64,000 nt of DNA from Lachnospiraceae bacterium (GTDB lineage: Bacteria > Bacillota > Clostridia > Lachnospirales > Lachnospiraceae). Where the stretch lies: contig JALCRM010000004.1 of NCBI GenBank assembly GCA_022652545.1, positions 1-64,000 of the forward strand, in the 5' to 3' direction. Of the stretch, positions 42,301-48,600 are shown in pieces. The position numbers and the translations under genes were made by a program. The notes beneath the pieces were generated by a model. The model was not told the origin of the DNA, searched no databases, and worked only from the letters and a program-made list of their open reading frames with translations. Numbering within the stretch: the first letter of the stretch is position 1; each line of letters opens with the position of its first letter.

Positions 42301-45300
42301 ACTGCATGGTAAAGTATTTGCTCTCCGGCTCAGCGAAAGATTCTTGCACTCTGTAATGGTACGTCAGCAGGTTTGTTATATCGCTGTCCGAAGCAAACGC
42401 AGGAAGTCCTGTCCACTTCGTTTCTGCTATGTTACCTTTAGCTTTTGTTACCGACGACGTCTTTGTTCCGATAAAACCGGTGAAGTCGCCGTTAGTAAAG
42501 ACCGTACTGTCGTCAATGGCTGTCCAGTCAGTTACAGTACCGTTCTTGTCTGTCACTTTTGCCTGAAGTGTAAAGGTAAGTACGTCCGGCATGTAATTCT
42601 GGAACCATGCGGGTATTTCCGTTGTACCGTCATAGGTAGTGGAGCCGTCATGCCACACCTTGGCCACCGCAACATCATAGATACCATGGACATGGGTATT
42701 TTTGAAAGTATAGTCCAACCCGGTATTGCTGCCTGTGGATGTGTAGTAGTCAATTGCTGGCTCAGTAACATTGTAAGTGCTGGCAACCTTGGCATCGTTG
42801 CGGTAGACAGGCACATAAACGCTCGTTGACCAGATATTCCCATCTTCAGAGACAGTCGCGTTCCACGTTGCACCGTTTGATGAAGCCGTGACAGTCCCGT
42901 CGGTGTTTCGGGTAAGCGTGACTGTAGCTGTCTGCGTATCTGTTTCGTTGTTGACACCGGTACGCGTTACCGTGAACGCAAGACTTGACGGACGCTTGCC
43001 GTCACGGTTGTTTTCATCGACCCAGTTCTTTGTAATGGTGAGTTTCTGCATCGGAATGCTGTTGGTGATGCCCGTCTTACCTGTGTCTGTGGAACCTGAA
43101 GTCGACAGGGAACCAATGTCTGCAGAATCGGCAATATTGCCAGCGGCACGGCTCACAGTTTTGGCGCTGCTGCCACTGCCATAGGTGACGGATATCTCGT
43201 ATGCTTTGTAAGCAGCGGTATGCACAGTACCTTCCGCGTCATAAATGGATGCCGGCAGATCCTTGAGCTCAACACCAGCGAAAGAGCCGCCGCTTTGCGT
43301 GACGGTCCGCGTCACAGCATTGTGGGCAGCTGTGGAATCCGTAAGAATATTCCAGGTGCTCCCGTCAGTTGAATAAAGGAAACCATAAGTGATGCTTGTG
43401 GGAATGGCCGAGAGTGCCGAGCCAAAGAGCATCTGCGCTGAGGTAGGCGTTACAGGTTCCGTGTCATCTTTGAAAGTCCATGCCTTCGTTACACTGAGGC
43501 TCGTGGTAACAGGTGAGTTCGTAACACTTATCGTTGCGCCTTGTGCTTTAATTTCATAATTAATATTCGTCACAGTAAACCCGGTAGGCGCAACACTGGA
43601 TCCTACAGCTGTATCTCTGGGTATTCGGCCTTCGCTGCTAGTGAGAGTCAGTGTACTATCTGCACCTTCGGTGAGTATGTACCAATAAGGATTTCCATTG
43701 GGCGCATAGATCTCGAGGCCTGTAATCTCCTTCTGCCATACTTGAGGAGTCTCCGTCCCAAGCGGGATATCTTTCACCGACTCAAGATCAACAGGTGTCT
43801 CTTTGGGATCACTATAACTCCAACGCCAAAGCTTTAGAGTAACGGAAGGTTTCTTTAAAATACTGTAATCACCAAAATTGCTCCATAATTTCTGTACATT
43901 GATATTACCAAGTACCTCGCCGTATTTATTGGTGAGGCCTGCGGTACCTGCGGTTGCGGTACCTGTCACGTCAGCTACATAAGCTGTAGCGCCGGAGACA
44001 GTAGTGGCAGTTACTTTGGCTGCACCGGCTGCGTCATACACCACGTACCCGTTGGGCACGTTTGTCTCCTCAACTTCATATTTGTATGGATTGCCATTGG
44101 GCCCGTAATAAGCCAGATTGGTCCAGTTAAGCGTCTGGGGATTGGTTCCCTCATATTTAAGCGTAACCGTATTGGCATTTGTATTATTGGTATTCGTACC
44201 GTCTGCAGCCGTGGCAAAATCTGCCGCACGCGTGCCGGAAATAATGGCACCATTTGAATCTGTGAGGTACCTCGACAGCGTCATGGTTACACTCGGTGTG
44301 TTATCTTTTGAAAACACATAGCCATCAGGCCATTCCCATTTCTTTGTAAACGTGACGCCAAAATTCTGGTCGGCCTTAAATGAATTCGTGACTACCAGGC
44401 CGTTCGATGTATCATTCGACACTAGATAGGCATCGACCATCGTAACAGGGCTCGTCTCTGTGACAACGTATGTATAAGGCTTTCCTTCGCTGTCATAGCG
44501 CGGGAACTTTCCGTCGAAGACAAAATTCGTCGAGCCGGATTTCAGCGTGGTTGTTACAGCCTTGCCTTCACTGTCTGTAACCTTTTCCTTTTCCTTTTCT
44601 GTCTTCCCGTAATGATACCTCCACAGTTCAAAGGTCACGTCCGGCAGATTGGCTTTGTTAAATCCGGCCGGCAGATTCGTCCATACCTTCGAGCCGGAAA
44701 CAGTACGATCCCTTGTCGGTTTGTTTACAATAGTGCCTGCCGTTTCGCTTGTCTTGCCCGATTCGTCAGTAGTTACACTCAACTTTGCTACATCAATTTT
44801 ATGCTCGCCATCAAGAGTAATCTGGGTCTTTGTTTTTCCTGTCTCATCAAACGTTGACGCTTCACCCGAACCGGAAGGTTCACCGTCATATGCACCGGAG
44901 CATACATAATCATTGGTATTCGTAGACGAGAAGTTCTCCCCTACATAGTAGGTATATTCATATCCTTCCGCATTGTAGCGCGGCTGAGCCACGTAGGTGC
45001 ACTTCCACCAGTAATCCCCCATTACGCCGGTCTTCCAGTCACGGTCCTGATAGGGCATCTGCTCATAATGAGTTCCTTCAGTATCTGTGTAACTCCTGTA
45101 CAAAACAGGGTAAATGTCAGGGCGCTTCTTCTGTGCTTCGGGGTCGTCCTTATCCTTCCAGAACTTGTTCATATAGGGAACAACTGTAGAGGAAAGAGAA
45201 TTTGTCAAAGCATAGGTATCCACATCGCCTGTATGGTGTTTACCTACTACATAGCCCAGGTCTTTGCCTTCATGGCTCCAGGCTCTCGAATACAGATTGG

Positions 45301-45574
45301 AATAATTTGTCCCCGTACCATAATCGAGACTCTTCTCAGCTATAGAATAACTGATATAAGCGCCCGTACTGCTGTCATACTTCTGGAACCAGCCACCGCC
45401 TTCGGCTGTACTGGTGTCCAGTTTCCAGACACCGTCCGCATCCGGAGTCAGGGTGAAGTCCTTTGAAGCGGTACCACCTTCAAATACAGCTTCGCTGGCT
45501 GTTACAGTGAATGTGATCGAATTCGGGCGGGTACCCTTTGCGTTATTTCCGTCGACCCATGTTTTGGTAAGCAC
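33368..45574 (-). CDS. Giant adhesin, downstream part (CnaB/SpaA repeats and wall anchor)
   Basis: The frame is open from the codon after TAG 45685 to TAA 33368, 4,104 codons; 45574 is only the first GTG and has no credible ribosome site. Residues ~1-1350 are CnaB-type domains (repeated KTW near the start, YxVxE near the end, likely Lys-Asn isopeptide bonds). About 2,600 residues of SpaA-like domains follow (GAxFxLxGxF, W, LIAGNxYxLTET, PxGY), including three nearly identical 120-residue modules. A Thr/Pro-rich wall-spanning stretch (PTPTPVTPTP) precedes the C-terminus, which has SGAATGDDSQM, a hydrophobic helix and KKKKGREE, like a variant sortase signal. It has no signal peptide of its own and is continuous with the upstream gene. 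Confidence 0.85.
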   Translation of the reverse strand: MLTKTWVDGNNAKGTRPNSITFTVTASEAVFEGGTASKDFTLTPDADGVWKLDTSTAEGGGWFQKYDSSTGAYISYSIAEKSLDYGTGTNYSNLYSRAWSHEGKDLGYVVGKHHTGDVDTYALTNSLSSTVVPYMNKFWKDKDDPEAQKKRPDIYPVLYRSYTDTEGTHYEQMPYQDRDWKTGVMGDYWWKCTYVAQPRYNAEGYEYTYYVGENFSSTNTNDYVCSGAYDGEPSGSGEASTFDETGKTKTQITLDGEHKIDVAKLSVTTDESGKTSETAGTIVNKPTRDRTVSGSKVWTNLPAGFNKANLPDVTFELWRYHYGKTEKEKEKVTDSEGKAVTTTLKSGSTNFVFDGKFPRYDSEGKPYTYVVTETSPVTMVDAYLVSNDTSNGLVVTNSFKADQNFGVTFTKKWEWPDGYVFSKDNTPSVTMTLSRYLTDSNGAIISGTRAADFATAADGTNTNNTNANTVTLKYEGTNPQTLNWTNLAYYGPNGNPYKYEVEETNVPNGYVVYDAAGAAKVTATTVSGATAYVADVTGTATAGTAGLTNKYGEVLGNINVQKLWSNFGDYSILKKPSVTLKLWRWSYSDPKETPVDLESVKDIPLGTETPQVWQKEITGLEIYAPNGNPYWYILTEGADSTLTLTSSEGRIPRDTAVGSSVAPTGFTVTNINYEIKAQGATISVTNSPVTTSLSVTKAWTFKDDTEPVTPTSAQMLFGSALSAIPTSITYGFLYSTDGSTWNILTDSTAAHNAVTRTVTQSGGSFAGVELKDLPASIYDAEGTVHTAAYKAYEISVTYGSGSSAKTVSRAAGNIADSADIGSLSTSGSTDTGKTGITNSIPMQKLTITKNWVDENNRDGKRPSSLAFTVTRTGVNNETDTQTATVTLTRNTDGTVTASSNGATWNATVSEDGNIWSTSVYVPVYRNDAKVASTYNVTEPAIDYYTSTGSNTGLDYTFKNTHVHGIYDVAVAKVWHDGSTTYDGTTEIPAWFQNYMPDVLTFTLQAKVTDKNGTVTDWTAIDDSTVFTNGDFTGFIGTKTSSVTKAKGNIAETKWTGLPAFASDSDITNLLTYHYRVQESFAEPESKYFTMQYSPDAGVTAGGSITVTNSLDISKLVINKTWDDQNNKYNSRPDAIKYMVEYSTDGSNWTPVPNEWMNTTGDDGVLTVQKSITGSYDATLDMLPKYTDDDKLEYKYRASETALVYGSTDVVPGTSADDAKPYYATSTTDSKQEGSVTTYTASITNTMVYTTFDVTKKWDDTAPGIAGQVSKITYYLQQSTDNGINWKDVVGSDGATKDFWTITTGSAEDAKVTTANLPKYAPDGTLYQYRAIEYSITTATGETFATNAVTTPPTTGTVGGFTDATSPVGTITNTAVTTSVTASKTWADNGDAHGTRPTSVTYHLLQNGTDLGQGYQKTLSGTTTADTWGSVTWENLPKANAAGTAYTYTVKEDTVSGYTSAVTGTGKANDPYVFTNTTIPVKIAKAAAGGSTRISGATFTLSGKFTGGSTIETKTWTSTGAASEAWDLTGLLVQGTVYTLTETVPPTGYTLPSNATTYLKVDAYGNLYEDTSATGEFENYVDKNALLVKDSMNKITISKVGADGRTLLDGATFTITGTFVDATDQTKKTTDIITWTSAASAYELTGRLIAGNTYTIAETVAPNGYLKMQSTFTVTMGTDGHLTAGTLPAGVNVTIDNTTANQSTIKVADEPTAFTVNKYASTGTDHTTPIAGAVFTVTPATGKTFADGSSEARTITTNADGTAGLSAALIADTEYTIQETTAPAGYQLNDPNNARTIRITNAGKLQENVNGTWNDVTGNKLAFSDDKTNATLVKKDKTSGAQISGSTYILAGTFAGGSTSQTLNPSETTAASLAGLMIADNTTTYTLKETVSPAGYKLNRLTDSYSDAVITNGAMTLKMDTDGKLYYASSADGGWTAVIGNALIMQDAKNSLTITKVTSPATVNPRATFDITGIFVDNQDAQTSETRILCDDATSGTMTGKLIAGNSYTIREITPPAGYCGLGDFQITMNADGTITMGELNNLSVSNDGSNNITITATDPQTHVTLTKTDAVGNDLAGAVFTIKPNEGGEFADGKESMIWDTTSNNGLDSTNFVAGQTYYFTETTIPAGYKALPTVTFDDGTINANFAVQMGFQGGLKLLKSDGASTPSYVTIGNTEGKNPSGSITVANSQNIVKLEKVAEGGKTLLPGAVFSITGKFSNGTASYTWTSSTTAETLTGKMIAGNSYTFHEQTAPSGYLVIPDFTVTMGEDGKLTYKTLPDGASGTVTVSYDNDTSANLIRVQDNKTSFALSKVDSSTPAKALTGAKFTVHGIFDDGKGAESDKIWDDKSTAWQGLLIAGNTYSITETDPPAGYKVVEPFSVTMGKDGVLAAPKDAPLPNGVSIKDGVVVTVADEQNSISISKTNTGGSKIAGAGFSLAGTFVNGITSPQTWDSSDKAAELLTGKLIAGNEYALTETKPAPGYVISSFAETYNDVALDANGALVIKVDAQGQLYYKTGENTWAEIADNAIAMKDEQNSISISKTNADGSKMLANAEFSLAGTFVDGTTPQTWDSSDKAAELLAGKLIAGNEYALTETKPAPGYVISSFAKTYDKAVLDANGALVIKVDAQGQLYYKTGEDTWAQIADNAIAMKDEQNSISISKTNTDGSKMLAKAEFSLTGTFVNGNAPQTWTSSDKAAELLAGKLIAGNEYALTETKPAPGYVISSFAETYDKAVLDANGALVIKVDAQGQLYYKTGENTWAEIADNAIAMQDKQNRVTLQKNKPDGTVLSGAEFTVTAQNGFFADGKTTEKTMHGNDVTTDLIGQMVAGVTYTFKEKVTPQGYITIPEFNVTMGTDGQLTSNNLPSGSAGTVVINYENGVNTIKVADGVTKLILKKTDADGKDLTGATFTVTPESGKTFEDGTTDPKTILGKDAKGNLLSEETWTSVLAPDVTYTFEESTSPSAYVTMPSFTVRISSADGKVTVGGDATKVKDAITVGTDDITVTAKNTLMTAEMDLTKVDATSGEALKAKKTTFTLAGKWTDGTTHTQEGITTDIAGQIMISNLPKGDYTLTETGTDGNYVNSRFTATFKVTDACQDKTLVINSENLGDKTPFNLAVTKDDVHLTDKGIANERVLGTVNVEKLGADSKALSGVTFEVHRKSDDSLVGKAGVTDAGGKVSFTDLLWDTYYLVETAVPNGYKLDSTKHEFTIGYDALTVNYTDAAAITNNKNVFTLNKNVAGAEFEISGDFAYGTSPVKLSGAISYIETGLLVGGNSYTVTETKPADGYATVPAFEVTMSKAGELTAKAGTTLPAGVEIENDDTKVNVINVKDPQNVFTVAKTGENSQSLAGAEFVLTADGTSIDSWTIGESDPTENPHKIEGKLIAGKVYKLEETKPAEGYTVMAPVYLKMSNDGKLSESATGTDSWSAVKDNELSVSDVLNKLTIGKSDAEDGSSLSGAQFTLAGTFADGTASEGSETWKSDSTAVKVFTGELVSGNRYTLTEDIPAPGHVLSSFRDTYEDAVLDGPALTVTVDDAGQFFYESTADSGWTALADNAIVMKDARNKVTIKKQGWDLSAAEPQALVGSEFTVTAVDGTFADGKTTVETMLGSQKSTDDLIGQMVARTSYKFSETTTPSGYVTVPDFTLTMGTDGKLKAADGTTLPDDALRGQVELAYKDGGNTITVTDNGTMFTFNKLDEKGDELRNVRFEVKGVFSDSASEAVKTYTVDGPVSILEDMVGGNSYTITEVSAPAGYQMAKPFRVTMGTDGVLSAAAGTTLPERVKIEKNTITVQDILTSLTVLKVDSKNTDVPVLDAHFEMKGDFTDGTAVYDWTTGKTAEVLTGKLKVNTEYTFDETKAADGYLMTTFTESYSDAVLQDHMLVVKFDDLGNLYYKSTAADGWTQVENNAIVIRDEKKPDTPTPTPVTPTPVTPTPTPDTPTPTPPAPVKPVPPITPVTPVTPVTPETPVTPTTPTTPETPQYYDVHHNPVDPDFPGALYDAKGGQVRGARRGYDIEGNVLGAGRGRSGAATGDDSQMVLFGSLSAAAAAALAAWIIEERRKKKKGREE
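37261..38340 (-). repeat. Three near-identical 360-bp tandem modules in the adhesin
   Basis: Blocks starting at 37261, 37621 and 37981 align at exactly 360-bp spacing with only scattered substitutions. Each encodes one 120-residue SpaA-like module with motifs NAIAMKDEQNSISISKTN and LIAGNEYALTETKPAPGY. Such identity favours recombination and copy-number change between strains. Confidence 0.93.
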
Positions 45575-45682
45575 GATCTTCTCAACGCCTACCCGCTTGT
45601 TCGTAAGGGTGAATTCATAATCGCCCTTTACCTCGGCTGAAGGAGATACATCATAATTCTGGTTTGGTGTTGAAACGAAGGA

Positions 45683-45685
45683 CTA
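45683..45685 (-). other. In-frame TAG interrupting the giant adhesin
   Basis: The upstream reading ends ...AGSSGHESG-TAG; 37 codons later the same frame reaches the first GTG of the downstream part. Codons between (SFVSTPNQNYDVSPSAEV, then KGDYEFTLTNKRVG) continue a typical CnaB domain, so one base change (for example from CAG or TGG) would restore a single 5,973-codon gene. TAG also ends other host genes (20446, 24863, 57110), so genome-wide recoding is unlikely. Confidence 0.93.
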
Positions 45686-48600
45686 TCCTGACTCATGCCC
45701 GGAACTTCCTGCAAATGCGCTGATACTGGAATCACCGTCAGCTACTACAGGATACTCACTGTTGTCACCCAGCGCTGTTTCGATCACGCGGAAAGCACCT
45801 GCCACGTTTGAAGGTTTCTCTTTTGCGACCCATGCCTTGTATAGATCCTGATATGTGCTATCAGATCCTTCAGGTTTTGTATCAGGCACACCGATACGTA
45901 CATAGTCCGTTTCTGTACCGATGGCGCCTGTTGCCACCTCAGACCACTTACTGCCGTCCGCCGTGTACTCCAAAGCAACCTGCACAGTCTGACGGTTCAT
46001 CAGGTCACTGGCATCGATCCATGTTTTGTTGACCTTTATCTCCATGCCTGCTCCGGGTGCCGAATTGGAGATAGTTGCCGTAGCCAGGGAGTACTTTTCA
46101 TTGGCATAGTCCGGATCGGTGGCAGCGTATGTGCCCTCACTCATCGAATTATTGTCGGATATGGAATAAGTGTCCGCCGGGTCTATCAAAGTCTCTTCGA
46201 CAGAATATTTGTACTGGACGCCGTTGTCATCATAACGAGGCAGAAGACCTGCTGCCGTCGCATCGGCCTTTGTTGTCAAATCCTCATAACTTGTGATCAC
46301 GACAGGATCCGGCGTGAATGCCTTGCCGTCGACGCTGCCGGTATAGGATACGGTTTTCGTGCCAATGGCAGTACCGTTGCGGTATATGGTGTATGTAAGT
46401 GTCGTCGGACTTGCAAGCAGTCCGTTGGGGAAGGTTTTATTGATCTTCACCTGGGCATTGCCCACCAGAACATTCCTGATAGTAGTGTCGTTGGAGCCTG
46501 ACGTCTGATCCTGGCGATAGCGGTAGCCGTCAGTTGTTATCAGATAACCCTTCCCACCGACATTTCTCGTCTCGGTGCTCTCGAACCCGCTGCCGACTTT
46601 GGTCTTGACCGCATCTTCCATCACTGTATAAATGTACTGATGACCGTTCGAATTATACTTGGGAAGGCCCGTGAAGGTTACCGTCTTCGAAGGGTTCTCG
46701 GTCCCAAAGCCCGTGAGCATCTGGGTGGCAACAAAGCCGGACTTGGAAATATCATCCGGATCCAGTTGGTAGACCTTCATTTCCACCTGGGCATCGACAT
46801 CCTGACGTGCGGCAGCGACCCACGTCTTCGTCCCCGTGAGGTCTACCGTTCCGGTGATGGTGTTATCGAGCTCGCCTCCGTTGAACAGGAACAAATCATT
46901 TCCTTTTATGTCCTTATACACGTCAGCCTGCTTAAACACCTGCTTATATGTATTTGTATTCGTTCCGCCGGTAAGAGTCTCCTTGGCAAAATAGATGTAA
47001 CGATAGCCGTCTTCGTTATACATGGGCAGCGTCGTTCCATCGCCAGGCAGCGTGATGGTGATTGCTTCCGTCGCTTTATTGTCAAGTGTTGCTGTTGTAT
47101 TTCCTTCGACAGGCGATGCGGTCTCATAACTCTGCCCGTTAATATCCGGATAGCGGTAGAGCGTGACCGTCGCTGCGGGACGTGCGGCTATAGTCGCATC
47201 ATCGCCGGCGTCAGCCCACTTTTTGGTGCCGCTGAACGTCATGGTATTGGTGAGTGTATTGGTTGCCGTGCCGTCTGTATACAGTGCGGTTGTTATAGAC
47301 GCATAATTGCCTTCGTTGAGGTAAGTGGCTTCATATGTGGTCCCATCAGCAGCCGTATTGCCAGATGCGACAGAATGGTCTGTTTCCGTCAGGTAATAGC
47401 TGTAAGGATAATCTGCCCCGTCATATCCGCGGGCATTCGGCATGGATATCGCCCAGGTGTTGTCACCATTATCCGTTACTGTAATATACCCTTCTGCATT
47501 TTCATCTGTCGTAGTGAGATTTACGGTTTCATCCGACTGATCCATCGCCGACTTCTTGCAGGTCAATGTTCCGATCCAGTCTCCGATTTTCTGCCTGGTT
47601 AAATATGCATTGCTGCCATCCGCCCATTTCTTCGTGGCAGTGTAAGGATTGAGCTTCGTATTTACGAGCGTATTGTTGGTAGCATCGCCATTGACATAGG
47701 AAGATACATACCCTGTCGGTACCGTATCCTCATGCAGACGATAGATGACTTTTGTATCTTTTGTACTATCAGTAGTGTATTCATTCAATGTCTTGGAAAA
47801 TGCATAGGACCATTCGGAAACATTTCCCGCATGTGTAGGGATATCGGGAAGTGCTGTATAACCGAGGGAAGCCATATTCTTGGTAGTCAGATTATTCCAT
47901 GTTGTACCTGCATCCGTCGAGAAATCCAGTGAAAGACCAGGCGTTACGCCGGTCTTATCATCAGCGCCGTCTTCCCACTGCTTGTAAAGGTTGATGTTTG
48001 ATGCAGGTTCCTGAGACTTAAAGGTAGCAGATACACTGCCGCTGCCACTTGGGTAATTAAGTTTTTGTTCTTTGGGACCGATGGCAGACTGCTTTTTGTC
48101 TGTATCCGGTACCATAGTCACAGTAACGCCTTCAGTCGTGGAATGCGTACCGATCTCGAAAGTCGTGTTGGCTGGGATGTCGAAGGTCTCACCCGGTGTG
48201 ACTGTTTTTTTATATACTACTTGTCCAGCGTTGGTGATAGTGATATCGGCATTCTTATCCACAGTATAATGGGTCATATCGCCATCGGCGTAGTTATAGG
48301 TTGTATTGGTTACGAAATAGTGGAGGAACCATAACCGCGCATAGAGCGTGAGAGGGGCTTTGACAGGAGTCGCAAAGTCATACACGGTGCCTGTGGTATC
48401 GTCTGCGCTCGTGTACCAGCCTTCGATTGTGCCGATGGGAGGGTTAGAGTTTGGCTTGGTCGCCAACCCGCCATCTTCTACATTCTGTGACGGGATAAAT
48501 CCTGTGTCTCCATTCACGCTGAATGTTACGGTGTGCGTTGTATTGTCGGCTCCCAGCATCATCCTTGCAAATGCCATCACCGACATGCTGCTCAGGTTGA

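Noticed and set aside
45683-45685. Pyrrolysine insertion at the adhesin TAG
   Set aside because: No pyl genes are in the window, TAG ends other host genes normally, and no special downstream element is visible; kept only as an alternative.
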